DNA from: Pseudomonadota bacterium
GTDB taxonomy: Bacteria > Pseudomonadota > Gammaproteobacteria > CALCKW01
DNA: 64,000 nt
Assembly (NCBI GenBank): GCA_039196715.1
Contig: JBCCUP010000017.1
Location: 1-64,000, forward strand
Direction: 5' to 3'
A program made the position numbers and the translations under genes. Numbering within the stretch: position 1 is the stretch's first letter; every line of letters starts with the position of its first letter. Below the pieces are notes generated by a model that worked only from the letters and a program-made list of their open reading frames with translations, was not told the DNA's origin and ran no database searches. Positions 53,376 to 62,374 of the stretch are shown here, in pieces.

Positions 53376-53813
53376 ATGTCAGACGGACCCACAACGCGCG
53401 ATATAACAAAGGAAAAAACCCTTTCACTGGTTGAATCCTGTGACCACACGTCGCGCCCGGCGCCACGGTGTTCGCACAGTACACTGATCGTCGACCTCGA
53501 AAACCGCACCATTCACTGCGAAGCCTGCGGTGACGAAATTGACGTGTTTGACATGATCAGCAGCCTGATCAACACCGAGACGGTCAACACGCTGCGCTTC
53601 ACCCAGAGCCAGGGCGTGCGCGTGTTCCCGAGCGACCACACGGAGGCCGATCGCGCGGCCGGGGTGCTGCACACGGCGTGGCAAAGCGCAGACACCGTGC
53701 CATGTTGCCCAAACTGCGAGACCGGCCTGTTGCCCGAGGACATCAACCGACACACCCTCAGAACAACAACGCGCGAACTCGAATCAAGACGACGCCAGTT
53801 CGAGCAGGGCTGA
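53376..53813 (+). CDS. Small zinc-ribbon-like protein of unknown function
   Basis: About 145 residues, taken from the ATG at 53376; an ATG at 53289 would add 29 weakly protein-like residues. One cysteine cluster, CSH then CEACGDEIDVFDMI, resembles a treble-clef/zinc-ribbon found in small phage and mobile-element proteins; a second CCPNCE lies near residue 117. The C-terminus is a basic arginine-rich helix. Function unknown. Confidence 0.5.
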   Translation: MSDGPTTRDITKEKTLSLVESCDHTSRPAPRCSHSTLIVDLENRTIHCEACGDEIDVFDMISSLINTETVNTLRFTQSQGVRVFPSDHTEADRAAGVLHTAWQSADTVPCCPNCETGLLPEDINRHTLRTTTRELESRRRQFEQG

Positions 53814-54079
53814 CAGGCCCTACGGGTGCCAGTGGCCGCGGCACGCGTGCACTCCGTGCCTGCAACGCCGAACAGCGCACCGGCCACAACGACAGATGGG
53901 CTTGCCGCGTTTCAGTTGTGACACACGCGACGGCCGCGCCTGACGCAGACACGACGCCACACGCTCGCCGGGTCTGCTCAACGTCCGAGCTTTCTCGTAT
54001 GTTTCGACCCAGGTCAAACGGGTGAGACCACGGTCCCGCCAAGGTCCGTTTTTCCACCCCAAGCGAGTACCGAGGCCAC

Positions 54080-54496
54080 GTGGACACGCCCACTCTCAAG
54101 GAACTGCCCTGCTTTGCCGTGTACAGCGCGACGAAGCGCGTGATGGCACTCTACCGCCCGCTCCTGAACGAATTGGACATAACCTACCCGCAGTTCGTGG
54201 TGTTGATGGCCCTGTGGGAATCCGACACCCGCTCCATGAGCGAGCTGTCCACGCACACCACGCTGGGCAATTCCACCCTGTCGCCACTGGTTCGGCTGCT
54301 GGAACACAAGGGCCTGGTGGCCCAGACCATGCCGGCATCGGACGAGCGTCTGAAGCTGGTGTCGCTGACCCTACGCGGCAAGCGCCTGGCGAGAAAGGCA
54401 CGCCGCATCACCGACACCGCGTTTACCGCGTCCGGCTTGTCAGCGCGCGACGCAAAGACGCTGATCCGCATTTGCGGCTCGCTGCCCGCGGCCTGA
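54080..54496 (+). CDS. MarR/OhrR-family regulator
   Basis: A 138-residue MarR protein from a GTG start. The N-terminal ELPCFAVYSATKRVMALYRPLL matches OhrR, with the peroxide-sensing cysteine (Cys11) preserved; a winged helix follows (STLSPLVRLLEHKGLV). OhrR senses organic hydroperoxide by cysteine oxidation. No ohr gene is adjacent; an OsmC-like gene lies about 20 kb away. Confidence 0.85.
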   Translation: MDTPTLKELPCFAVYSATKRVMALYRPLLNELDITYPQFVVLMALWESDTRSMSELSTHTTLGNSTLSPLVRLLEHKGLVAQTMPASDERLKLVSLTLRGKRLARKARRITDTAFTASGLSARDAKTLIRICGSLPAA

Positions 54497-54505
54497 ACCG
54501 GCGGA

Positions 54506-55408
54506 TCAGGATGCGCTGCGCGCCGCGTAGTCGACCGCGGTGGTGTACGCCGGCTCACCGTGCAGTGACCAATAGCGCGCCTGCAGTGCGCGCGTGATCG
54601 GCCCGATCGCGCCGTTGCCAACGGCGTGCCTGTCGACGCGGGTGATCGGCATGATGCCGCCGGCGGTGCTGGTGGCGAACACTTCGTCTGCCGCGTGCAC
54701 CTGTGCCGGGCTCAACGGCGCTTCGACCAGCGGGTGACCGAGCGCCGCCGCAATCTCGATCGCAGTGCGCCGGGTCACACCGCGCAGCACTCCGGAGGCC
54801 GGCGTGGTCAGCGTGCCGGCGCTGACCGCAAACACGTTGAAGCCCGGGCCCTCGGTGACGTTGCCGTTTTCGTCGACGACGGCGACGGTTTCGGCACCGC
54901 GATCAAAGGCGTCGAACTGGCCCATGACCAGATCCAACCAGTGGTAGTTCTTGACCGTCGGGTCGACGGATTGAGGTGGGATACGCTGCCGATCGCTGAT
55001 CAAGAGGTGCAGTCCGTGGTTCGGTTCCGCTATCCGGACAAACGGAATGGCAAAAGCGAAGAACTGATTCACGCAGCTGCGCGGGTCTCGCGAGCCCGGC
55101 CGTGGTTGCCCGCGCGTGGTGATCATCTCGACATAGGCGTTGCGCAAGCCGCTGACAGCAACGCAGTCCGCCAGCACGGACCGGATCCGTTCCCGAGGGT
55201 ACGGCGCCACCATCCGCAGGGCCGCCATACCGTCGTGAAAGCGGTCGAGGTGATCGTCGAGGCGGAAGAAGCGCCCTTCCCACACGTGCACCACATCGTA
55301 GGTGGCGTCCGAATGCAGGAAGCCCCAGTCGAGCAGCGAGATTTTTGCTTCCGCGATCGGCACCAACTCACCGTAGACAAACGCGGCACCGTCGCTGAAA
55401 TCAGCCAT
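54506..55408 (-). CDS. Class IV PLP-dependent aminotransferase
   Basis: A 300-residue fold-type IV enzyme. The PLP lysine is Lys153 in TVKNYHW and the glutamate Glu186 in VTEGPGFNVF. D-amino-acid, branched-chain or aminodeoxychorismate-lyase-like activity are all possible. Its start lies in the end of the 153-residue gene (8-base overlap), tying it to that gene and the lipocalin upstream. Confidence 0.88.
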   Translation of the reverse strand: MADFSDGAAFVYGELVPIAEAKISLLDWGFLHSDATYDVVHVWEGRFFRLDDHLDRFHDGMAALRMVAPYPRERIRSVLADCVAVSGLRNAYVEMITTRGQPRPGSRDPRSCVNQFFAFAIPFVRIAEPNHGLHLLISDRQRIPPQSVDPTVKNYHWLDLVMGQFDAFDRGAETVAVVDENGNVTEGPGFNVFAVSAGTLTTPASGVLRGVTRRTAIEIAAALGHPLVEAPLSPAQVHAADEVFATSTAGGIMPITRVDRHAVGNGAIGPITRALQARYWSLHGEPAYTTAVDYAARSAS

Positions 55409-55862
55409 ACGGGTGCGCCTCCCGGGTCGCCAGCCAACGACACCAGAGGTCGTTCTCGTGGTCCGTGTAGCCAAGCAGTGCGCCCTGTGTCCGCTCACAG
55501 GTCTCGTTCCACACACCGGTACGGCGATGTGTGTGCAGCAAGAGCTGCATGGCTGGGATGCGCCAGGCCTCCTCATGCAGCGCAAAGAGCACCTCACGCA
55601 TCAGCGGAAAACCCCCATCGCGCGCCAGAACCGACGAACGGTATTCCACTGCACTGCGTACGATGGCCCCGGACGCCACGTGTGGCGCGAAAGCCACCTC
55701 CGGGACAATACACTCATCCGGCAGACAGCAGAGCGCATCTCCGAACAGCGCGAGCGGTTTGCTTCCGGATAACATCAGCTCGAGTTCCCGACCGTTGTGG
55801 GTCGGCGGACGACGCATCACAGTGTCGTCCGGGGGCTGCGTCGGGCCGGCAGACGACGTCAC
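55401..55862 (-). CDS. Hypothetical protein in the lipocalin-aminotransferase operon
   Basis: A 153-residue protein; the GTG at 55862 overlaps the lipocalin stop (GTGA), supporting that start over an ATG at 55817. Contains a CCLPDECIVPEVAF segment and a cysteine/tryptophan-rich C-terminus (LWCRWLATREAHPYG). No family recognised; coupled at both ends to its neighbours. Confidence 0.65.
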   Translation of the reverse strand: MTSSAGPTQPPDDTVMRRPPTHNGRELELMLSGSKPLALFGDALCCLPDECIVPEVAFAPHVASGAIVRSAVEYRSSVLARDGGFPLMREVLFALHEEAWRIPAMQLLLHTHRRTGVWNETCERTQGALLGYTDHENDLWCRWLATREAHPYG

Positions 55863-56395
55863 AATGGCCCGTGCTCAACGTAGACCAGCTCGTCCAGGGC
55901 GTAGCCGAAACGCGCCGCCGCAGCGAGAAACCGCTCGATCAGCGCGTCGTCCACTGTCGGTGTGCGCGCCAACAACCAGAGCGTGCGCTCACCGCCGCTG
56001 ACAAAGGCGTATTGGTAGTCGACGGCGTCGAGGTCAAAGACGATGTAGGGGGCGTAAAAGGGCCCGAAGAAGGACACCTTGAGCCGCCCCTCCGTGCTCG
56101 CGCCGGCGAACTTGGCTTTGCCACTGGCCTCTTTCCACACGCTGTCGGCATCGGCATAGCCACGGTTCAGCACCCGCACGCTGCCGTCCGACTGCACCGT
56201 GTATTGAGCCGTCACACGCGAGAGGCCCCGCTCGAACCGGTTTTCCAGGCGAATCACCTCGTACCAGGTACCCGAGTAACGTTCGAGGTCAAAGCGCTCT
56301 ACCGGTGCCATGCCTGCGGGCAGACTTCCGCAGCCTGCGAGCAGCAACAGGCTCAATCCGGCAATCAGCCGTTGAATCACGCACATCGAAACCAC
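55859..56395 (-). CDS. blc: Outer-membrane lipocalin (Blc-type lipoprotein)
   Basis: A 178-residue lipoprotein with signal and lipobox (LLLLAGC near residue 22) and the lipocalin GxW motif in YSGTWYEV, then the FDLDAVDYQYAFVSGG segment. Blc-like proteins bind lipids in the outer-membrane/periplasm, often after membrane stress. First of a three-gene overlapping operon. Confidence 0.9.
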   Translation of the reverse strand: MVSMCVIQRLIAGLSLLLLAGCGSLPAGMAPVERFDLERYSGTWYEVIRLENRFERGLSRVTAQYTVQSDGSVRVLNRGYADADSVWKEASGKAKFAGASTEGRLKVSFFGPFYAPYIVFDLDAVDYQYAFVSGGERTLWLLARTPTVDDALIERFLAAAARFGYALDELVYVEHGPL

Positions 56396-56443
56396 CTTGG
56401 GCGTCTGGTCGGGTCCAGCACAGGGAGTGCCGAGTGTACCGTT

Positions 56444-57070
56444 CTAGCCGCCGCGCAGCACGTCCAGCAGCCACCTCAGGCCAATGACAAATAAAACAAG
56501 TCCGACACTAAGCTTGAAGACCACTTCAGGCACCCGCTTGAGTTGGCGGTGCAACGCCGCCACCGCGAGCAACACGGCGAAGATACCCGCGACCACACCC
56601 GCCACCGCCTGCGACCACTCGCCCGAGCCAGCCGCCGCGGGAAACACAATCACGAGGATCTCACCAGCTTCGATGACCGAACTCTTGGCCATGGCGAGAA
56701 ACACCCACGGCGAGAAGGCGTGCGCCGCATGTGTGGCGGGTGTCGCATCCACTTTCCCGAGCGGGTCTTCAACCCAACCGGGGCGCTCACCGGCGAGCAG
56801 CCGACGCCCGGACTTCAGTGCCCAGTAGCCACCCATCGTGCAGAGCATCAACGCCGCAGCAAGGCGCAGCCAGAACACCGGTAGCGCCGCGTGCAGGGGC
56901 ACCAACGTCAAGGCCAGTGCAAACACCACCGCATGGCCGAGCACGGTGGCGGACACCGCCTCACGCGGGTATCCCGCCCGTGCGATGGCGTAGGCGATGA
57001 CGACAGTCTCGAAGAACTCGACTGCCGTGCCACCGAAAGCGACGAGGAAAGTCGGGTTCATGTGTGTCAT
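56444..57070 (-). CDS. Six-to-seven-TM membrane protein (UPF0016/COG4280-like)
   Basis: A 208-residue hydrophobic protein with repeated Glu-containing helices, EFFETVVIAYA and EAGEILVIVFP, similar to cation/Ca-Mn exchanger-like families. Its start faces a Fur box, so its expression is likely iron-responsive. Ion and direction unknown. Confidence 0.65.
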   Translation of the reverse strand: MTHMNPTFLVAFGGTAVEFFETVVIAYAIARAGYPREAVSATVLGHAVVFALALTLVPLHAALPVFWLRLAAALMLCTMGGYWALKSGRRLLAGERPGWVEDPLGKVDATPATHAAHAFSPWVFLAMAKSSVIEAGEILVIVFPAAAGSGEWSQAVAGVVAGIFAVLLAVAALHRQLKRVPEVVFKLSVGLVLFVIGLRWLLDVLRGG

Positions 57071-57135
57071 GTGGGACGACCTCGCCGCTCGTAGCGATCC
57101 AACTGGACGACCAACGTGCCGCTTGACGCCACAAA

Positions 57136-57150
57136 TGATAATGATTATCG
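57136..57150. promoter_or_regulatory. Fur box
   Basis: TGATAAT-G-ATTATCG, a near-perfect 7-1-7 Fur operator (one mismatch), flanked by AAA and TTT. It lies between the membrane protein gene (minus strand) and the siderophore-interacting protein gene (plus), so both are probably repressed under iron-replete conditions. Confidence 0.88.
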
Positions 57151-57215
57151 TTTGCGTTTAATTAAGTCAAGCCGTTTCGTTCCACGATCGGCTCGCCACA
57201 GCCAGGGTGAACTGC

Positions 57216-58025
57216 ATGAGCGCCACCGAATCGCACGCACAACCGCCGGCACGCCAGCGATCCGGCCCCCGCATACTCACCGTCACAGCAAAGCGGGAAG
57301 TCACACCCAACCTCATACGAGTGACCTTGACCGGAGACGACCTCGAAGGCTTCCCCGAATCCTGCGAGGGCGGGCACTGCAAGTTGGTGATACCTGACTG
57401 GCAGGAGACACTCGACAGTTTCGTGGCGCGCATCGCGTCTGGCGACTCACTTTTGCACCGAACCTACACGGTGCGCCACTACCGCGCCGCGGAGCGTGAG
57501 ATCGACATCGACTTTGTCGCCCACGGCGACACGGGACCCGCGTCGCGCTGGGCCACGCACGCAGAGAGTGGCAGCTTCATCGGTTTTCGCGGTCCGAGCG
57601 GGCCCAAGCTGACCCATTTCGAGGCCGACTGGTACCTGGTCGCCGCTGACCTGTCGGCCCTGCCCATGGCCGCCGCGACGCTCGAAGCCATGCCGCGCGA
57701 TGCCCGAGGCGTTGCCGTGTTTGAAGTCACGTCCGCTGACGACAGGCAAACGCTCAAGGCGCCCGAGGGGGTGGACATCCACTGGCTGATTCACCCGGAT
57801 CCGCAGATTCCGTCATCTCAACAAGAGGCGTTCATACGTGCGATCGACTGGCCCGAGGGACGCGTCCAGACTTGCATTGCGGGTGAGTCAGGCGCGGTCA
57901 AGGGCATCAGACAGTTCCTCAGAGACAAGAACGCCGTGGACCGACAGGACATCTACCTGTCGGGTTACTGGAAAGTGGGCTTGATCGAGGACGAGCATCA
58001 GGTGTTCAAGCGCACCGACACCTGA
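57216..58025 (+). CDS. Siderophore-interacting protein (ferric-siderophore reductase, ViuB/YqjH-like)
   Basis: A 269-residue FAD-binding reductase, ATG at 57216 with AGGG upstream. FAD motif RTYTVRHYR is present, then the NAD(P)H-binding half with GESGAVKGIRQFLR and a final YLSGYWKVG. It reduces ferric-siderophore complexes in the cytoplasm. Fur-regulated as expected. Confidence 0.92.
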   Translation: MSATESHAQPPARQRSGPRILTVTAKREVTPNLIRVTLTGDDLEGFPESCEGGHCKLVIPDWQETLDSFVARIASGDSLLHRTYTVRHYRAAEREIDIDFVAHGDTGPASRWATHAESGSFIGFRGPSGPKLTHFEADWYLVAADLSALPMAAATLEAMPRDARGVAVFEVTSADDRQTLKAPEGVDIHWLIHPDPQIPSSQQEAFIRAIDWPEGRVQTCIAGESGAVKGIRQFLRDKNAVDRQDIYLSGYWKVGLIEDEHQVFKRTDT

Positions 58026-58182
58026 CATACCCTCCCCCAACGCACGGGGCCGAGCGTCCCGACCCGGCCTCGAGCACCGTTTCAGCCGTGCGCACCCGCA
58101 GCGCGGCCGGGGTCATTGTGTCAACCGATTGCCAACCCGCGCGTTGTGCAGAGAGCCAACCCAGCCAGCAAGGGCCTCTGCA

Positions 58183-59835
58183 ATGCAAAAAAAACACGCC
58201 GTCGATCACATCGATGCCCTGCACAGCCATGACGAACGCACACACGCCCTGTCGCGACGGGCCTTCGTTCGCAACGTCGGGCTCGCCACAGTCGCAGGTT
58301 GCGCCGCGGTTGGCTCGCCAGCAGGCGCACTGGAGACTCGCGACCGTCGCGGCAACGCGTTGCTCGACGCGCCCGGGGAGGCGAGAGCGCGATCGCGCGA
58401 GGCCTTCGACCGGCGGGTAGAGGCCGCACAGCAACAGCGTGCCCTGCCCGAGCCGCGCTGGCCGAAAAACGGCGACGAAGCCGACCTGACCGGCTTCCTT
58501 GGCAACTTCAGCAAGACCCTGCCCCACAACGACGTGGGCGAAGTCGACGGCGCCGCCTACGAGCAACTGCTGAACGCCCTCGACAGCGGCGCTGCGACGG
58601 ATTTTGACGCCATCCCTGCCGGTGGCACCGGGGTGTTGGCCAACCCCCGCGCGGCGTACTCGTTCGCGCTGTCGGGTGCCGATTCGCACAAGATCGACCT
58701 GCCCGCCGTCCACGGTTTCAGCAGCGCGCGCCAGGCGGCCGAGGCAGCCGAGGTGTACTGGATGGCGCTGTGCCGGGATGTGCCGTTCGCGCAGTACGAC
58801 ACCCACCCTCTCACACTGGCCGCAGCGGAAGACCTCTCGACCTTCTCGGATTTCACTGCGCCCCGCGACACCACCGCCGTCTCGCCCGCGACGCTGTTCC
58901 GCGGCCAGACGCCAGGCGATTTACAAGGCCCGTACCTCTCGACCTTTCTGACACGCGACATCCCCTACGGCAACCGGGCCGCGCCACAGGCGTTCAGCAA
59001 CCCGGTCGCCGGAGACGACCACATGACCGACGTGGCGGCCTGGCTGGCCGTGCAACGCGGCCAGTTCCCGGCGACGCCGAACGCCTTGCAGCTCTCGCTC
59101 GCCCCGTTGACCACCGGGCGGGACCTCGCCGAGTACGTCCACACGGACTATTCCTACCAGGCCTACCTGAACGCCGCCCTGATCTGCCTCGGCTTCGGTG
59201 ATGATGCGCGGGCGCCGCACCCCTACCGCACCGCGCAACGCGAAGCCGGCTTCGTGACCTTCGGCGGCCCTGCGGTGCTCGATGTCGTCGCTCGGGCTGC
59301 GCGCGTCGCGTTGCGGCCGGCCTGGGTGCACAAGTGGTTGGTTCACCGCAAGCTGCGGCCCGAAGCCTACGGCGGTCGGGTCGAGCACCTGCGCCTCGGC
59401 GTACGCGACTACCCGATCCACACCGAGCTGCTGAACTCAAACGCCCTGGCCCGCACCTTTTCACTGCAGGGCAACCACCTGTTGTCGCAAGCGTACCCCG
59501 AGGGTTCGCCAACGCACCCGTCGTACCCGGCGGGCCACGCCACCATGGCCGGCGCCTGCGTGACGGTGCTCAAGGCCTTCTTCAACGAGTCGTTCGAGAT
59601 CCCGGGCTCCGGTGGCCTGACCGTCGGCGGCGAGTTGAACAAACTCGCGAGCAATATCGCGCTTGGACGCAACCTGGGCGGCGTGCATTGGCGCGCCGAC
59701 GGCGACGACGGCCTGCTGGCAGGCGAGCAGATCGCCATTACCCTGTTGCGCGATGAGCTCGTGACCGTGACCGAGTCAGTCGAGTCCGGGTTCACACTGA
59801 CACGGTTCGAAGGGGATCTGTTGACGATCAGTTGA
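58183..59835 (+). CDS. Tat-exported vanadium-dependent haloperoxidase/PAP2-like protein
   Basis: A 550-residue protein from the ATG at 58183. A twin-arginine signal (SRRAFVRNVG) starts it. Vanadate/phosphate pocket motifs in order: KWLVHRKLRPE, PSYPAGHATMAG and GRNLGGVHWRAD, as in vanadium haloperoxidases and bacterial PAP2 relatives. The second motif reads YPAGH where haloperoxidases often have PSGH. Probably halide oxidation or a phosphatase in the periplasm; cannot be separated by eye. Confidence 0.86.
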   Translation: MQKKHAVDHIDALHSHDERTHALSRRAFVRNVGLATVAGCAAVGSPAGALETRDRRGNALLDAPGEARARSREAFDRRVEAAQQQRALPEPRWPKNGDEADLTGFLGNFSKTLPHNDVGEVDGAAYEQLLNALDSGAATDFDAIPAGGTGVLANPRAAYSFALSGADSHKIDLPAVHGFSSARQAAEAAEVYWMALCRDVPFAQYDTHPLTLAAAEDLSTFSDFTAPRDTTAVSPATLFRGQTPGDLQGPYLSTFLTRDIPYGNRAAPQAFSNPVAGDDHMTDVAAWLAVQRGQFPATPNALQLSLAPLTTGRDLAEYVHTDYSYQAYLNAALICLGFGDDARAPHPYRTAQREAGFVTFGGPAVLDVVARAARVALRPAWVHKWLVHRKLRPEAYGGRVEHLRLGVRDYPIHTELLNSNALARTFSLQGNHLLSQAYPEGSPTHPSYPAGHATMAGACVTVLKAFFNESFEIPGSGGLTVGGELNKLASNIALGRNLGGVHWRADGDDGLLAGEQIAITLLRDELVTVTESVESGFTLTRFEGDLLTIS

Positions 59836-59849
59836 TCGGGGTCACAGGT

Positions 59850-60623
59850 TCAGCGCGCCGACGCCAGTGTGAGGGTGCGCACGATGGCCTCGGCGGTCTC
59901 CGAAGGCGCCTCGTGCGGGCTGATGTGCCCCCCGGGGACCGTCCGGGTGACGATCCCCGGGGGCGAGCCGACGTAGTCGGATTCACCGACCACCGCGTGC
60001 GCGGGCACGTAGAGCGTGGTGATGAGCGTGTGTGCTGCATCCGCACCGAGAATGACCGCGTCGATGACCCGCGCGATCTCGATCGACGGCCGCGAGCGCA
60101 GCCGTGCTTGCATCGCCTTGCGGAAGGCCGGGTTGTCGGCCAAGGCCCGCGGCGAGTACATCGCCTTGGCTGCCTGCCGCGCATAGAACGACTTGAAACC
60201 GGTCAGTTGCTTCTGCAGGTGGAAGCCGAGACGCGCCAACCCTCTCGTCTCGGTAAACGGCATATTGAACAACCCGAGAGCCGCGAAGCGCTCAGGGTGC
60301 GTACTGGCGGCTCGCAGCGCGGTCATACTGCCCCAGGAGTGACCGATGGCTATGCAGCGGGGCACCTGAAACGCATCCAGCACGGCCAACAAGACCCCGA
60401 CACACTCGTCGAGTGTCCAGTCCCGACCGACATTGTCGCTCTCCCCGTGCGCGGGCATGTCGACGTAGAGGTGCGTTCTCCCGGTCAACGAGCTGTCGAA
60501 CGCCTCCCACAAGGTGTTGTCCAGGAACACACCGTGGAGGAAAACGAGCGGCACGCCGGCGCCGCCGGTTTCGAACCGGACGGACACCGTTCCGAGCGCA
60601 GTCGATACGCGTTTCGTGTTCAC
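59850..60623 (-). CDS. Alpha/beta hydrolase
   Basis: A 257-residue hydrolase; GTG at 60623 after a GGGGGG ribosome site. Nucleophile in GHSWGSM, oxyanion HGVFLDN, acid ESDYVGS region and His in GGHISPH. General esterase/haloalkane-like fold; converges on the haloperoxidase-like gene. Substrate unknown. Confidence 0.85.
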   Translation of the reverse strand: MNTKRVSTALGTVSVRFETGGAGVPLVFLHGVFLDNTLWEAFDSSLTGRTHLYVDMPAHGESDNVGRDWTLDECVGVLLAVLDAFQVPRCIAIGHSWGSMTALRAASTHPERFAALGLFNMPFTETRGLARLGFHLQKQLTGFKSFYARQAAKAMYSPRALADNPAFRKAMQARLRSRPSIEIARVIDAVILGADAAHTLITTLYVPAHAVVGESDYVGSPPGIVTRTVPGGHISPHEAPSETAEAIVRTLTLASAR

Positions 60624-60776
60624 AGGCCCCCCGATTGACGACGCACACCCCGCCACAGGCGCCGCAACCGTGCGGTCCGTGCCTGGGTGCCGGAAACGTA
60701 CACGTTCAGGTTAGGGCAGAACGCCGGTCTTGTCAGACCGTATTGACCCCACCTGGCCGCTGTGGACCGCCACGAT

Positions 60777-61502
60777 TCAGACGTGTTGCCCGCCGTTGAT
60801 GTGGATCTCGGACCCGCTGATGTAGCGGCCCTCACCCGAGCAGAGAAAGTGGACAAGGCTTGCCACTTCCTCGGGTGTGCCCAGGCGCCGCAACGGGATG
60901 GTCTCGACGAGCTGTTCCGTGCCAGGAGAGATCATGTCGGTGCCGATCTCGCCCGGCGCGATGGCGTTGACGCGGATACCCCTCGGCCCGAGGTCCGAGG
61001 CCATCTCGCGCGTCAGGGCGGCAAGCGCTGCTTTCGACGTCGCGTAGGCTGGACCGGCAAAGTCGTGCACCCGTCCGCCTGCAATGGACGTCACGTTGAT
61101 CACGGTGCCTTGCGCCGTCGCGAGTTCCTCGAGCAGACCCCGCACCAACAACACCGGTGCGAAGAAATTGACGTGAAACACCGTGTGCCACTGCTGTATA
61201 TCAGTCGTGGTGGTGTCGAGCCGCTTGCCTTCCGCGTCTTTCGGCGAGATGGCCGCATTGTTGACCAACGCGTCGAGGGGTGCGCCATCGAGGCGTAGCT
61301 TGATCTGGTTGATTGCGATCGCGACCTGCCTGGGGTCTGCGAGGTCCACTTGAATGTGGTCCTCAGGGCCACCGGCCCAGGGACACTGCTCAGCAAAAGC
61401 CTGACGCGAACAGGTGATGATGCGCCATCCAGCCGCCATGAAACGCTTGACAGTCGCATGACCGATACCGCGACTGGCGCCCGTCAGAACCAGCGTTTTC
61501 AT
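60777..61502 (-). CDS. Short-chain dehydrogenase/reductase
   Basis: A 241-residue SDR from the ATG at 61502 with GGGAG upstream. GASRGIGHA cofactor motif, NNAAIS, the serine in VTSIAGG, and YATSK active site. C-terminal SGSEIHINGGQHV. Catalyses alcohol/ketone interconversion; it sits alone between an alpha/beta hydrolase and the TetR/Rieske pair. Confidence 0.9.
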   Translation of the reverse strand: MKTLVLTGASRGIGHATVKRFMAAGWRIITCSRQAFAEQCPWAGGPEDHIQVDLADPRQVAIAINQIKLRLDGAPLDALVNNAAISPKDAEGKRLDTTTTDIQQWHTVFHVNFFAPVLLVRGLLEELATAQGTVINVTSIAGGRVHDFAGPAYATSKAALAALTREMASDLGPRGIRVNAIAPGEIGTDMISPGTEQLVETIPLRRLGTPEEVASLVHFLCSGEGRYISGSEIHINGGQHV

Positions 61503-61672
61503 ACCATTCTCCCAGGTACAGCCGCATTGTCTGGTCGATTTCGACAGGGTAGCGGCAAATGCACTGAATGCAAATAGGAACCATTGCTGTTGGTTGACAG
61601 TGCTTTGCCGGCTGTTCAACCGCTGCAAGGGTGCCCGAGCAGCGCAGCGGCAGGTCGCAGGCGCTGTCGTTG

Positions 61673-62287
61673 TCAGGCCTCGGCTTCCGTTTCCGCTTCG
61701 GCGTCACGCGAAAACCGGGACCGGGCCGAGCCCGTCACCAGCGGGATGTAGCGTTCGATCAACGACGCACAGCGTTCTTCACCGTACATGCCACTGAACG
61801 CGGTCAACGACACCGTGAAGCTGAGCACCGAACCGATGTGGTGGTAGAGCTCTGCCAACACCTCGTCTTCCGGCGCATCTGCCCAACGCTCGGTCTGCTT
61901 GGCAACCGCGACCAGACGGTCGAGGTAGGGCCTGAAGGGCCAGGTGCGCGCGTGCGTTGGGCTGTCGAGCAACGCCCGGAGCACCAGCCAGGCGTCGGTC
62001 GGGTTGGCGATGCCGCGCGACGTGAAGCCCTCGAAGTAGTCGCCCAACCACTGCTCGGGGGTGTCTGCATCGACCTGCTCGAAGACCGCCAGCAGGCGGC
62101 TGGTCAGGTCGGTCAGCACCTCGGCGTAAAGGCCTTCCTTGTTCTTAAAGAAATACAGCAGGGCCTGCTTGCTGACGCCGGCGTCCTCGGCGATCAGCGC
62201 GAGACTCACCCCGTCGAATCCGCGCGCCGCGAAATGGTTCGTCGCGATCCGGATGTAGCGCACGCGCGCGTCGGTGTCTCGAGGCAT
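61673..62287 (-). CDS. TetR-family transcriptional regulator
   Basis: A 204-residue TetR protein with an N-terminal HTH (GFDGVSLALIAEDAGVSKQALLYFFKNKEGL). Divergent from the Rieske oxygenase gene across an 87-base gap with a strong palindrome. Confidence 0.9.
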   Translation of the reverse strand: MPRDTDARVRYIRIATNHFAARGFDGVSLALIAEDAGVSKQALLYFFKNKEGLYAEVLTDLTSRLLAVFEQVDADTPEQWLGDYFEGFTSRGIANPTDAWLVLRALLDSPTHARTWPFRPYLDRLVAVAKQTERWADAPEDEVLAELYHHIGSVLSFTVSLTAFSGMYGEERCASLIERYIPLVTGSARSRFSRDAEAETEAEA

Positions 62288-62321
62288 GTGGAGTGTCCCG
62301 TGGGAAAGCTGTGACTAGACC

Positions 62322-62339
62322 ACTTACCATTTGGTAAGT
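62322..62339. promoter_or_regulatory. Palindromic TetR operator before the Rieske oxygenase gene
   Basis: ACTTACCA-TT-TGGTAAGT, 8-bp arms and a two-base spacer, a classic TetR operator. It lies between the regulator and the oxygenase start with its AGGAGG ribosome site at about 62362. Confidence 0.85.
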
Positions 62340-62374
62340 ACTTTAGCTTCCCATCAGTCTACAGGAGGTGCGGT

